Both the position numbers and the translations under genes were made by a program. Under the pieces are notes generated by a model that was given only the letters and a program-made list of their open reading frames with translations, was not told where the DNA came from and did not search any database. From Lachnospiraceae bacterium MA2020 (GTDB lineage Bacteria > Bacillota > Clostridia > Lachnospirales > Lachnospiraceae), in contig JQKK01000005.1 in assembly GCA_000746015.1 (NCBI GenBank), positions 124,001 through 188,000 of the forward strand: a stretch of DNA of 64,000 bases. The letters are read 5' to 3'. Shown here one piece after another: positions 52,723 to 61,977 of the stretch (the stretch's first letter is position 1; every line of letters starts with the position of its first letter).

Positions 52723-53916
52723 ATGATTTCAGAAAAGATGAAAGCACTGGTCTCCAACAATTCTGTTATCAGGCAGATGTTCGAGGAAGGTCAGCAGATG
52801 GCAGCAAAGTACGGCAGCGAAAATGTTTATGATTTTTCACTTGGAAACCCAAATATTCCTGCGCCGCCTAAGGTTAAAGAAACAATTATCTCGCTTCTTG
52901 AAAAAGAAGATCCAACAGTCCTGCATGGATATATGAATAATGCAGGATTTCCTGATGTAAGGCGTAAGGTCGCTGATTCTCTCAATCGCCGTTTCGGCAC
53001 TTTTTTTACAGAAAACAATATCATGATGACAGTCGGTGCAGCAGAAGGACTTAACTGCGCGCTGAAAGCACTTATAAATCCTGGTGATGAAGTTCTTACC
53101 TTTGCTCCATATTTTGTAGAATATAGAAACTATGTGGCAAATTTTGACGGACATCTTACAGCTGTAGATCCGGACACTACTACGTTCCAACCGGATTTTG
53201 CAAAGTTTGAAAGTGCTGTAAATGACCGCACAAAGGCTGTTATCATCAATAACCCAAACAATCCTACCGGTGTCATTTACACTGAAGAGACAATTAAAAA
53301 GCTTGCGGAGATACTTGAGAAAAAGCAGAAGGAGTATGGTACAGATATATTTATAATAGCTGATGAGCCATATAGAGAGCTTGTATATACCGGTGCAGAA
53401 GTGCCATATGTGACTAAGTACTATGCCAACACTATTGTGTGCTACTCATATTCTAAGACACTTTCACTTCCGGGTGAGAGGATAGGATACCTCGTCGTTC
53501 CAAGTGAAGCAGCTGACGCAGAGGATCTGTTTACAGCTGTTACTATTGCAAACAGGGTTATCGGGTGCGTGAACGCTCCGTCACTTTTCCAGAAAGTAAT
53601 AGGCGAGTGCCTTGAGGAAAAGGCGGATATCAATTTCTATGCAAAGAACAGAGAGCTTTTGTATAAGTCTCTTGATGAATACGGTTTTGAATGCATCAAA
53701 CCGGAGGGAGCTTTCTATATGTTTGTAAAGACTCCTACCGAGGATGATATTGAGTTTGTAAATGAGGCAAAAAATGAGCATATCCTTGTAGTTCCGGGCA
53801 CATCTTTTGGCTGCAAAGGATATGTGAGAATTGCATATTGTGTAGCTTATGAAACTATCGAGAATTCACTGGCAGGCTTTAAGCGTCTTGCAGAAAGGTA
53901 TGGACTTACAAAATGA
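52723..53916 (+). CDS. PLP-dependent aminotransferase (class I/II)
   Basis: 397 residues of the aspartate aminotransferase fold. Visible: NPNIPAPP substrate loop, TVGAAEGLNCALKAL, NNPNNPTGVIYT, DEPYRELVYTGA, the PLP lysine in CYSYSKTLSLPGERIGY (about 246), and the C-terminal FGCKGYVRIAYC with the carboxylate-binding arginine. Substrate cannot be assigned precisely; aspartate or another amino acid is likely. The last codons overlap the HisC-like gene (ATGA), so the two are coupled. GGCGGAAGGG precedes the ATG. Confidence 0.93.
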   Translation: MISEKMKALVSNNSVIRQMFEEGQQMAAKYGSENVYDFSLGNPNIPAPPKVKETIISLLEKEDPTVLHGYMNNAGFPDVRRKVADSLNRRFGTFFTENNIMMTVGAAEGLNCALKALINPGDEVLTFAPYFVEYRNYVANFDGHLTAVDPDTTTFQPDFAKFESAVNDRTKAVIINNPNNPTGVIYTEETIKKLAEILEKKQKEYGTDIFIIADEPYRELVYTGAEVPYVTKYYANTIVCYSYSKTLSLPGERIGYLVVPSEAADAEDLFTAVTIANRVIGCVNAPSLFQKVIGECLEEKADINFYAKNRELLYKSLDEYGFECIKPEGAFYMFVKTPTEDDIEFVNEAKNEHILVVPGTSFGCKGYVRIAYCVAYETIENSLAGFKRLAERYGLTK

Positions 53917-54956
53917 GCTTCGAGGAAAATATCAGAAAAGTAGTTCCCTATACACCGGGTGAGCAGCCACAGAAAAAAGTGATCAAGCTCAACACGAATG
54001 AATGCCCTTATTCTCCATCGCCACGCGTAGCTCAGGCAATCAAAGAGATGGATATAGATGCACTTCGCAAGTATCCAGATCCTGTATGTGCAAGTCTCGT
54101 GAGCAGTCTTGCAAAATACTATGGTCTCAGTGATGATCAGGTATTTGTCGGAGTTGGATCTGATGATGTATTGTCTATGTGTTTTCTGACTTTCTTTGCA
54201 GGACAGAAGCCGATCATCTTCCCTGACATAACTTATTCATTTTATGAAGTGTGGGCAGATGTTTATAGAATTCCTTATAAAGTTATACCGCTTAACGATA
54301 ATTTCGATATAAATGTTTCAGATTATATTTGCGACAATGGCGGCGTGGTTATAGCTAACCCAAATGCACCTACTGGAGTTGCAGAGTCACTCGAAAATAT
54401 TGAGGAAATCGTAAAGAAGAATCAAAGTTCTATAGTGATCGTGGATGAGGCATACATTGATTTTGGCGGAGAAAGTGCTGTCGGACTTATAAACAAGTAT
54501 GACAACGTGATAGTTACAAGAACAATGTCAAAGTCACGTGCGCTTGCAGGCATGCGCATCGGATACGCTTTTGGACCGGCAAAGCTTATCAAATATCTGA
54601 ATGATGTAAAGTTTTCCGTAAATTCGTATACAATGAATATGCCGGCACTTCTTGCAGGCAAAGCTGCCATCGAAGATGACGAGTACTTTACAGAGATACG
54701 TGACAAGGTAGTTGCGACAAGAGAATGGTGCAAAAAAGAGCTTAAGGAGCTCGGATTTACTTTCAGAGATTCCAAGACCAATTTCATTTTTGCACGTCCT
54801 CCAAAGGGCAATGCAAAGGAAATCTTTGAAAAGCTCAAGGAGAATGATATTTATGTCAGATACTTTAATAAACCAAGGATAAATGAGTATCTGAGAATCT
54901 CGATCGGCACAGACGATGAGATGAAGAAGTTTTTTGAGGTGCTTAAGAAAATATGA
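53913..54956 (+). CDS. hisC: Histidinol-phosphate aminotransferase-like protein
   Basis: 347 residues, class I/II aminotransferase of the HisC group: KLNTNECPYSPSPRV near the N-terminus, ANPNAPTGVAES, IVDEAYIDFGG, PLP lysine in RTMSKSRALAGMRIGYAFG (about 208), and the end EYLRISIGTDDEM. HisC makes L-histidinol phosphate and can act on aromatic amino acids. It is translated in coupling with the previous aminotransferase, not in a his operon, so the exact substrate is less certain than the family. Confidence 0.9.
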   Translation: MSFEENIRKVVPYTPGEQPQKKVIKLNTNECPYSPSPRVAQAIKEMDIDALRKYPDPVCASLVSSLAKYYGLSDDQVFVGVGSDDVLSMCFLTFFAGQKPIIFPDITYSFYEVWADVYRIPYKVIPLNDNFDINVSDYICDNGGVVIANPNAPTGVAESLENIEEIVKKNQSSIVIVDEAYIDFGGESAVGLINKYDNVIVTRTMSKSRALAGMRIGYAFGPAKLIKYLNDVKFSVNSYTMNMPALLAGKAAIEDDEYFTEIRDKVVATREWCKKELKELGFTFRDSKTNFIFARPPKGNAKEIFEKLKENDIYVRYFNKPRINEYLRISIGTDDEMKKFFEVLKKI

Positions 54957-55231
54957 TGTTAAAGGTTATTCTGATATATTTACTGCTGATAAACGTTATA
55001 GCTTTCATCATGTATGGAGCTGACAAATCAAAGGCAAAGAAGCATGCGTGGCGTACACCGGAGGCTACGCTGATAGGTGTTGCAGTGATAGGCGGCTCTA
55101 TAGGCGCGCTTGCAGGCATGTTTTTCTTCCACCATAAGACAAAGCATATCAAGTTCCGCCTTGGTCTGCCGGTCATCTTCATAGCGCAGATAGCGGCGGT
55201 GATAGCATGTAGTAGGTATATTAATTTGTAA
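54953..55231 (+). CDS. DUF1294 membrane protein
   Basis: 92 residues, two or three membrane helices, with the DUF1294 pattern YGADKSKAKKHAWRTPEATL followed by GGSIGALAGMFFFHHKTKH. The ATG overlaps the TGA of the hisC-like gene, so it belongs to that operon, and a strong terminator follows. The family's function is unknown. Confidence 0.9.
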   Translation: MMLKVILIYLLLINVIAFIMYGADKSKAKKHAWRTPEATLIGVAVIGGSIGALAGMFFFHHKTKHIKFRLGLPVIFIAQIAAVIACSRYINL

Positions 55232-55251
55232 AATACTAAAAAGGCAAAACC

Positions 55252-55295
55252 AAAAACTCCTCGAAACCTCATTTTATGGGTTCCGGGGAGTTTTT
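55252..55295. terminator. Bidirectional terminator
   Basis: Imperfect stem AAAAACTCC.../...GGGGAGTTTTT spanning 55252-55295, with T-run on the plus strand and A-run at its left, between the convergent DUF1294 and XRE genes. Confidence 0.88.
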
Positions 55296-55486
55296 CATTC
55301 CCAAAACAGATCATCCAATGTTTTGTCCAAAGCTTTACAGATAGCTATGCATAGATTTATCGTCGGATTGTAATCGCCTTTTTCAATCGCGCTTATTGTC
55401 TGGCGGGAGACATCGCAAAGATCTGCCAGCTGCTGCTGAGACAGATCCTTAGCCGCACGCGCTGATTTCATTCTTAGATTTTTCAC
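55295..55486 (-). CDS. Small XRE-family regulator
   Basis: 63 residues, one helix-turn-helix domain: KSARAAKDLSQQQLADLCDV, then SRQTISAIEKGDYNPTINLC, end LDDLFWE. Typical of the short YozG-type regulators. The GTG start overlaps the stop of the membrane-protein gene upstream (GTGA). Likely repressor of its own operon through repeats at 56061-56097. Confidence 0.92.
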   Translation of the reverse strand: MKNLRMKSARAAKDLSQQQLADLCDVSRQTISAIEKGDYNPTINLCIAICKALDKTLDDLFWE

Positions 55487-56007
55487 TCTGTCACTTTCCT
55501 TTCACGGATTTCGTTAATTATCATGAATACAAAATGTGTAACTGTCAGCATTACCATAGAAGCAGCAAGCACAACTTCATTAGGTACCATTCCATTTTTC
55601 ATCAGGCCGTAATCTCCAGACCAATGCTTCAAATTAATCAACCATGTTATTATTAAAAATCCAGAACAAATAATAATTCCCATCTTCTTTTTATTTTTGA
55701 ATTTAGGATAAAAATATGCACCATTTATCTGATTATATCCATCGGAAATACATCCGCAGAGAGCTAAACCAATAATCATATATCCCTTAAAATCAATGAA
55801 GCTGGTAAGATTAAATACTGAGTCAGATAAATACAAAACTAAGAAATAGATAAAAAACAGCCAATTTGAAATTCTGTAAGAATTTCCCTGTACTTTCAAT
55901 TGCCTTTCGTCATACTCATACTCTTCGTTATGAATTTTCATAAACGCAAACCATAAAACTGAAAAAAAGATAAAAATAGAAAGAAATCCAAGTAACCTAA
56001 TTGCCAT
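55483..56007 (-). CDS. Membrane protein paired with an XRE regulator
   Basis: 174 residues from ATG 56007, with GGAGG 8 bases before; the frame opens at 56022. About five hydrophobic helices (about 2-22, 45-62, 70-90, 110-126, 148-170) with an acidic first loop EEYEYDERQLKVQGNSYR that resembles other members of this regulator-linked family. It is translated together with the XRE regulator. Same type of pair as 38795-39440, though the proteins are not close copies. Confidence 0.78.
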   Translation of the reverse strand: MAIRLLGFLSIFIFFSVLWFAFMKIHNEEYEYDERQLKVQGNSYRISNWLFFIYFLVLYLSDSVFNLTSFIDFKGYMIIGLALCGCISDGYNQINGAYFYPKFKNKKKMGIIICSGFLIITWLINLKHWSGDYGLMKNGMVPNEVVLAASMVMLTVTHFVFMIINEIRERKVTE

Positions 56008-56051
56008 AGTAAAATCCTCCATCTCTTTTTTGTATAGTCTTTATATTTCGT

Positions 56052-56080
56052 AATATATATCATATTTTACTGTATGTCAA
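56052..56080 (-). promoter_or_regulatory. Sigma-A promoter of the XRE/membrane pair, with direct repeats
   Basis: Reading leftward, TTGACA (56080-56075) and TATATT (56057-56052) with a 17-base spacer form a consensus promoter. Overlapping direct repeats TATTTTAC-N2-TATG (about 56063-56076 and 56084-56097) are candidate operators of the XRE regulator. The rest of the 56081-56410 gap is AT-rich and holds the start region of the surface-protein gene; nothing else is seen. Confidence 0.75.
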
Positions 56081-56410
56081 CTATATTTTACATTATGCTA
56101 TGGATGCTCACTGATTATATTGACCATTATACTCATAGATTGTGTTTTACATAGGCTTTTATAAAAGCTATTCTTGTTGTTGAGAGGATGTAAAATAATG
56201 CAATTAAATAGAAAGATTATCTGTATTTAGAAGGCATCAAAAACATAATTAAAACAATTGTATTGATTTAAATACATAAATAGTATACAATAATAAAGTT
56301 GGCATACACATAGTATGGTTATTTTATCAAATGGATTTGATGTTGGATAATTTATTAGAGATTAGACAGCCATACATGTTATGTATACATATATTAAAGG
56401 AGAGAAAAGT

Positions 56411-59389
56411 ATGAAAAGCAAAAGGATTTTGGCAGTTCTTCTTGCAGCTTCCATGACTTTTAGTCAGGCAGCACCAGTATTTGCAGTGGAAGTTAGCAAA
56501 GGAGAAGAAGCTGCAACTGAGGAAGTAACAGAAGTTGCGGATGAAGAAGTTGTAGTAAATGAGGAAAACGAAAAACTTACAACAACATCTAATAAGATTG
56601 AAGAAACTGAGATCAGTATCAAGGATGAAGAATACAGCTTAACCATAAATGAAGCTGGAGCAATTACAGGATATACAGGAAAGTTGCCTGATGAGCTTGT
56701 TATACCGGAAGAAATAGCTGGTATAAGAGTGCAGGAGATAGGCGAAGAAGCTTTTTGGGGAAATACTGACATTGTTAAGGTGACTTTTCCATCTACGTTG
56801 CGTAAAATAGGTTTTGATGCATTCCATGATTGCACAAGGCTTACAACAATTAACAATATATCGGAGAATCTTACAGATCTTCCTAGGGATACTAATTTTG
56901 GTAAAGGTACAGCTTTTGTTGGATGTATAAAACTTGAGAACGTTTCATTTGAGCCAGGAGTAACACGTATACCGGCTAATTTGTTTTGGAATTGTTCTGG
57001 ATTAAAAAAGATAGATATTCCTAAAAGTGTTAGAATAATTGGAGCAAATGCATTCAGAAATTGTACTAATCTGAAGGATGTAAATATCCCTGCTGATGGA
57101 GACTTGGATACAATAGAAGACTTTGCGTTTAATGGAGATACATTGATAGATAAAATAGTATTTCCAGAGGGCCTTTTAACAATAGGAGAACGTAATTTTG
57201 TAAATTGCTCATTTACAGAAATAACATTTCCGTCTACGATACAGACAATAGGCTTTTCAGCCTTTAATGATTGCGCAAAATTGACAACAATTAATAATAT
57301 ACCAGAAAGTCTGGTTAATCTTCCTTACGAAACTAATTATGGTGACACTACGGCTTTTGCAGGATGTAATAAACTTGAAAAGGTATCTTTTGAGTCAGGT
57401 ATTACTCATATAGCAGGTAATTTGTTTTGGGGATGTCCGGGATTAAAAAAGATAGATATTCCGAAAAGTGTTCAGAAAATTGATACTAATGCATTTAGAA
57501 ACTGCATTAACCTAAAAGAAGTAAACATTCCTGCAGACGGTGACTTAGATACTATAGCGAATTGTGCTTTTTATGGTGACACATTAATAGATAAAATAGT
57601 ATTTCCAGAGGGCCTTTTAACAATAGGAGAACGTAATTTTGTAAATTGCTCATTTACAGAAATAACATTTCCATCTACATTACAGACAATAGGGTTCACA
57701 GCCTTTGCTGATTGCTTAAAATTGACAACAATTAATAATATACCTAAAAGTCTGGTTAATCTTCCTTATGAAACTAATTATGGTGACACTACGGCTTTTG
57801 CAGGATGCACAAAGCTTGAAAACATATCATTTGAATCTGGAATAGAAAATATAGCGGCTAATTTGTTTTGGAATTGTCCTGGATTAAAGAAAGTAGATAT
57901 TCCAAAGAGTGTAAAAACTATAGGAAAAAATGCATTTAAGGATTGTACAAGTTTAAAAGAAGTAAATATACCGGAAGATAGTAGATTACAAGAAATAGAA
58001 GATTGTGCATTCAATGGTGATAAATTAATAGATAAAATAGTATTTCCGGAGGGACTTTTAACAATAGGAAATCGTAATTTTGTAAATTGCTCATTTACAG
58101 AAATAACATTTCCATCTACATTACAGACAATAGGGTTCACAGCCTTTGCGGATTGTTTGAAATTGACAACCATTAATAATATACCAGAAAGTCTGGTTAA
58201 TCTTCCTTACGAAACTAATTATGGTGACACTACGGCTTTTGCAGGATGCACAAAGCTTGAAAATGTATCATTTGAGCCAGGCATCACACATATACCAAAT
58301 AATCTGTTTTGGAATTGTTCGGGACTGAAAGAGATTACAATTCCAGATACAGTTCGTACTATTGGTTATTGTTCATTTAGGAATTGTAATTCATTGAAAG
58401 TTGTTAATCTTCCTTCTTCAATTCGTAATGTCATTCAGCATGCATTTGATGGATGTAGTCATCTTGAGACAGTTAAATATGCAGCAACAAAGGAAGATAG
58501 GGATTATATAAATATTGAAGGCGACAACGATAAGTTTATTAATGCAAATTGGATATATGGAGAAGAGCATCTGAAATACTTGGTGACATTTGTGACAGAT
58601 GGAGGTTCTGAGGTTGTTTCCCAGAATGTAATAAGGGGAAATAAAGTAACCAAGCCTGTAGATCCTACAAAGGAAGGCTATGTATTTGCTGGATGGTATA
58701 CAGATTCATCTTTTACCACAGAGTTTGACTTTGATACAGAGATAACCGATGACTTATCAATCTATGCAAAGTGGGATGAAGCATCGAAGACACCAGAAGA
58801 GACACCAGAAGATACTCCAAAAGACACTCCTTCTGATAAACCTATTGACACTCCATCTGAAACACCAAGTGATAATAAAACAGACACTGCTTCAGAAAAT
58901 AAGGCTGAAAAACATATATTTGTAGCAGGTCAGCAGGTTGCTATAGCTGACATTTTGGGAAAGAAACCAGAGGGGACAGTTAAGTACAAGGCTCCAAAGG
59001 GAGTTATAAAAGTCAATACTAATGGCATTGCAATGCTTAAGAAGGGTGCTGACTTTACTCTTGAGGCAGTAAATAAGGAAACAAAGGAAACTATTTGTAG
59101 CTGTAAGGTGACTATCGAGCAGCCTTCAATGGTTAAGAAGCAGAATGTGAGTCTTGCTAGTGTAAGCTTAAATGCAGCTAGCCTTATTACAAGAGGTAAT
59201 GAGTACACAGAGCAGCCAAAATGGATATCTACTAAGCCATCTGTCGCATCTGTAGACGCTGAGACAGGTGTGATTACACTTCATAAAAAGGGTAGTGCTC
59301 AGATTGTTGCAGTATTTGGTGCAACAGATGCTAAAAATAAGATGGGTACAAAGAAAAAGTATAAGACAAAGCTTAAGGTAACAGCATAA
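56411..59389 (+). CDS. BspA-type leucine-rich repeat surface protein
   Basis: 992 residues, secreted. Signal peptide KSKRILAVLLAASMTFSQAA-PVFA; then BspA/LRR_5 repeats (about 75-715) with I-P-x-x-[LV]-F-x-x-C and L-x-x-I-x-x-x-AF patterns; then an InlB-type repeat (FVTDGG...EGYVFAGWYTD...YAKW, about 725-790); a Thr/Pro-rich linker (about 795-835); and a Big_2-like domain at the end. Start ATG 56411 has AAAGGAGAG upstream. Three units of about 445 bases (near 57130, 57575, 58020) are almost identical, indicating recent internal duplication. No LPxTG anchor is seen. Confidence 0.92.
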   Translation: MKSKRILAVLLAASMTFSQAAPVFAVEVSKGEEAATEEVTEVADEEVVVNEENEKLTTTSNKIEETEISIKDEEYSLTINEAGAITGYTGKLPDELVIPEEIAGIRVQEIGEEAFWGNTDIVKVTFPSTLRKIGFDAFHDCTRLTTINNISENLTDLPRDTNFGKGTAFVGCIKLENVSFEPGVTRIPANLFWNCSGLKKIDIPKSVRIIGANAFRNCTNLKDVNIPADGDLDTIEDFAFNGDTLIDKIVFPEGLLTIGERNFVNCSFTEITFPSTIQTIGFSAFNDCAKLTTINNIPESLVNLPYETNYGDTTAFAGCNKLEKVSFESGITHIAGNLFWGCPGLKKIDIPKSVQKIDTNAFRNCINLKEVNIPADGDLDTIANCAFYGDTLIDKIVFPEGLLTIGERNFVNCSFTEITFPSTLQTIGFTAFADCLKLTTINNIPKSLVNLPYETNYGDTTAFAGCTKLENISFESGIENIAANLFWNCPGLKKVDIPKSVKTIGKNAFKDCTSLKEVNIPEDSRLQEIEDCAFNGDKLIDKIVFPEGLLTIGNRNFVNCSFTEITFPSTLQTIGFTAFADCLKLTTINNIPESLVNLPYETNYGDTTAFAGCTKLENVSFEPGITHIPNNLFWNCSGLKEITIPDTVRTIGYCSFRNCNSLKVVNLPSSIRNVIQHAFDGCSHLETVKYAATKEDRDYINIEGDNDKFINANWIYGEEHLKYLVTFVTDGGSEVVSQNVIRGNKVTKPVDPTKEGYVFAGWYTDSSFTTEFDFDTEITDDLSIYAKWDEASKTPEETPEDTPKDTPSDKPIDTPSETPSDNKTDTASENKAEKHIFVAGQQVAIADILGKKPEGTVKYKAPKGVIKVNTNGIAMLKKGADFTLEAVNKETKETICSCKVTIEQPSMVKKQNVSLASVSLNAASLITRGNEYTEQPKWISTKPSVASVDAETGVITLHKKGSAQIVAVFGATDAKNKMGTKKKYKTKLKVTA

Positions 59390-59410
59390 GCTGAAAAGAA
59401 CAGACATTGC

Positions 59411-59446
59411 GAAAGCTTCAGAGATGTGGATCTCTGGGGCTTTCTT
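59411..59446 (+). terminator. Terminator of the surface-protein gene
   Basis: Stem GAAAGC..CAGAGAT/ATCTCTG..GCTTTC with a GTGG loop, followed by TTTGCTTT, 22 bases after the stop. Confidence 0.85.
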
Positions 59447-59460
59447 TGCTTTAATTTGAC

Positions 59461-59540
59461 AAACTAATTAAAACTAATTAAAATTATCACAACTAATGAA
59501 AACTAATTAAAAAAATAAAAACTAATGAAAACTAATTAAA
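59461..59540 (+). repeat. AAACTAATTA short direct repeats
   Basis: About four copies of AAACTAATTA and two of AACTAATGAA in 80 bases directly upstream of the ATPase gene, at 10-base or near 20-base steps. Candidate operator or slippage-prone promoter spacer. Confidence 0.7.
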
Positions 59541-59556
59541 GAGAAAGGGGTCTGAT

Positions 59557-60597
59557 ATGGATAATCCGTATAGCTTAACATTTGGAAAAATCCCTTATGA
59601 ATTAATATCAAGGACAAATGAAATCTCTGAAATGGTTGAAAATTTTAATTCAGAGACTCCGAATACATCAGTATATATTATAACGGGTGTAAGAGGATCA
59701 GGGAAAACAGTTACGATGTCTGCAATAATAGAAGAGTTAAAGAAGGATAAAAAGTGGATAATTATCACACTAAATGCTAACCGTGATCTGCTGCAATCTT
59801 TTGCTGCAAGTCTTTACGAAGAGCAAATAATGAAGCCGCTATTTATAGAGGCAGGTATAGGTATAAATGCACCACTGGGAATCTCTGTGACTAATAATGG
59901 TCCGGCTGCAGATGTAGAAGTTCAGATTAAAAAAATGTTGTCTGTGGTAAAAAAGCATAAAAAACGTGTCATGATAGCAATCGATGAGGCAACAAATAAT
60001 TCTAATTTCAAGATATTCGCAAGCTCATATCAAATGATGTTGATTGAAGATCTGCCGGTTTACTTTATTATGACGGGGCTATATAAAAATATCAATTCAC
60101 TCCAAAATGAAAAGAATCTAACATTTTTGTATCGGGCACCTAAATATGAATTAAAACCGCTTAGCATTATTGCAATGTCAAACAATTATAAAAAGAATAT
60201 TGATGGTATAACTAAAGAAGAAGCAGATAAAATGGCTGCATTAACAAAGGGTTATTCATATGCATTTCAGACACTCGGATATTTGAAATGTAAATATGGA
60301 AGTCCGCTGGAAGAGATATTGCCTGAGTTTGATGAGATGATGGAACGTTATTGTTATGAAAAAATCTGGTCGGAACTTACAGAGCGCGAAAAAGAAATAA
60401 TGCGTGTGATCATTCAGAGTAAAACCGGTAGAATGAAAGCAAAAGATATCAAAAAGATGACGGGATTAACAGACCAGTCTTATCCTACATATCGAAAATC
60501 ATTGAGCATGAATGGAATAATAGATACAAGAGATTATGGATATTGTGAGGTGGCTCTTCCAAGATTTAAAGAGATAATAGCCAGGATAGACGTATAA
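59557..60597 (+). CDS. AAA-type ATPase with C-terminal winged helix
   Basis: 346 residues. Walker A GVRGSGKTVTM (about 48-58), Walker B RVMIAIDEATNN (about 142-153), a sensor-like VYFIMTGLY strand, and a C-terminal winged-helix-like region (TEREKEIMRVIIQSKTGRMK, KKMTGLTDQSYPTYRKSL). Such STAND/ORC-like ATPases of Firmicutes are often single genes of unknown role. AGAAAGGGG precedes the ATG, right after a block of AAACTAATTA repeats. Confidence 0.85.
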   Translation: MDNPYSLTFGKIPYELISRTNEISEMVENFNSETPNTSVYIITGVRGSGKTVTMSAIIEELKKDKKWIIITLNANRDLLQSFAASLYEEQIMKPLFIEAGIGINAPLGISVTNNGPAADVEVQIKKMLSVVKKHKKRVMIAIDEATNNSNFKIFASSYQMMLIEDLPVYFIMTGLYKNINSLQNEKNLTFLYRAPKYELKPLSIIAMSNNYKKNIDGITKEEADKMAALTKGYSYAFQTLGYLKCKYGSPLEEILPEFDEMMERYCYEKIWSELTEREKEIMRVIIQSKTGRMKAKDIKKMTGLTDQSYPTYRKSLSMNGIIDTRDYGYCEVALPRFKEIIARIDV

Positions 60598-60724
60598 TCA
60601 TATTTCACACATCCGTCACAGCATAGACAAAGAACTATCATTTCGAAAACAAATTTTCATAATAATCTTCACTTATAATCCATGACAAAGAAAAGTTTTT
60701 GGATAGCTGATAGAGGAGGTTATC

Positions 60725-61189
60725 ATGAAGAGCAGGTTTTTGAGAAATTTGAAGCTTGGAATTACAGCGATTATGATCGCAGGTGCGATGATGGGATGTG
60801 CTTCAAGTGCGTCGGCCGAGAAGGCGGAGCCGGCACCGGAGGTATCATCGGAGATGCCGTCAGAGATGCCATCTGAAATGCCGGAGGGCGAGGCACCTGA
60901 CACAGATATGCCGACAGATGAGGAGCCAACTGGAGAAGCTCCAACGGGAGAGGCACCGGAAGGAGAGAAGCCGGAAAAACCGGATGGAGAAGCACCGGCA
61001 GGATCACCTTCAGGAAATATGCCTTTCGGGGAGAAGCCGAATGGTGAACCACCTGCAGGAGCTCCTTCAGGAAACAGACCGGGAGGCGGAAAGCCATCAG
61101 GAGAAAAACCTTCAGGTGATAAGCCATCAGGAGAAAAACCTTCAGGTGATAAGCCGGCAGATATGCCACAGCAAAATGATAATAAGTAA
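60725..61189 (+). CDS. Lipoprotein with Pro/Gly/Glu/Lys repeats
   Basis: 154 residues. Lipobox IAGAMMGC (Cys about 25) after a basic signal peptide; the mature part is almost entirely low-complexity: E-M-P-S, then E-A-P-T-G and finally tandem GEKPSGDKPS units. It would be a membrane-attached extended surface stalk; no catalytic domain. AGGAGG precedes the ATG. Adjacent repeats in the DNA (about 61090-61155) make copy number variable. Opposite-strand frames here are artefacts of the repeat composition. Confidence 0.85.
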   Translation: MKSRFLRNLKLGITAIMIAGAMMGCASSASAEKAEPAPEVSSEMPSEMPSEMPEGEAPDTDMPTDEEPTGEAPTGEAPEGEKPEKPDGEAPAGSPSGNMPFGEKPNGEPPAGAPSGNRPGGGKPSGEKPSGDKPSGEKPSGDKPADMPQQNDNK

Positions 61190-61192
61190 AAC

Positions 61193-61229
61193 AAAAGTGG
61201 AGAACATTTAATACGTGTTCTCCACTTTT
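61193..61229. terminator. Bidirectional terminator
   Basis: Stem AAAAGTGGAGAACA/TGTTCTCCACTTTT with a 9-base loop and T-run, between the lipoprotein gene and the convergent TetR gene. Confidence 0.9.
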
Positions 61230-61231
61230 TA

Positions 61232-61789
61232 TTATTCTATACCATTTATAAGCAGTCTTGTAGTTATCTTTGCCATTTCCTCAGGCGTTTTCTGATAACC
61301 GTCTTTTATCCATTCCCTTATGATACCGATACAGCCGGAAAAACAGAAGGCAGTATAAAAGTCGGAAAGTGCAGTATTATCCTGCCACCATCTGTCGATG
61401 TGCTTGCTGAGAAGCTCCTGCAGACGATTGATAAATGATGTGTCGCTGTGAGGACCCAAAAATGCGCTTGAGATCTCGCGGCGATCATTTAAGTTCTGAT
61501 ATATTTTTACAAGTACGTTGTGAGTATCAGTCTCAACATCTTTTGAAGGGTCCATATCAGTTGTAAGTATACGCTCAAACTCATCGAAAAGCTCATCTTC
61601 AATAGAACCGAGCAGATCGTAGATATCTTTGTAATGTGTATAGAACGTGCTTCGATTGATGTCAACGGACTCAGTAAGATCCTTAACAGAAATCTCGTTT
61701 ATATCCCTATCCTGCATAAGACGCGCAAGCCCAGTCCAAAGGGCAGTCTTTGTCTTACGTATCCTCCTGTCAACATGTACTTCTTCCAT
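61232..61789 (-). CDS. TetR/AcrR-family regulator
   Basis: 185 residues. N-terminal helix-turn-helix with KTKTALWTGLARLMQDRDIN, then EISVKDLTESVDINRSTFYTHYKDI (the T-F-Y-x-H-[FY] signature) and an all-helical ligand domain of low similarity; the C-terminal part fits the TetR_C_7/8-like groups. It is divergent from the GLUG-type surface-protein gene about 190 bases away, which may be its target (inference). Confidence 0.93.
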   Translation of the reverse strand: MEEVHVDRRIRKTKTALWTGLARLMQDRDINEISVKDLTESVDINRSTFYTHYKDIYDLLGSIEDELFDEFERILTTDMDPSKDVETDTHNVLVKIYQNLNDRREISSAFLGPHSDTSFINRLQELLSKHIDRWWQDNTALSDFYTAFCFSGCIGIIREWIKDGYQKTPEEMAKITTRLLINGIE

Positions 61790-61977
61790 AAAACTCCATT
61801 CTCCTATTCTTATTATTTATTACGTATAAAAAGACAAGAATCTTTTTAATAATCTCTTGATTTATTTATCGAATGTTATTATAATACATTACATCAAATA
61901 AATCAACAATGTGTTGTAAAAAATATTAAGGGTTGATTAAAAGACCTTTAAATAGATAGACAATGGAGTGTTGGATT

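Noticed and set aside
60673-61194. Gly/Pro/Ser-rich reverse-strand frame
   Set aside because: Mirror image of the repeat region of the lipoprotein gene; it has no ribosome site or signal of its own.
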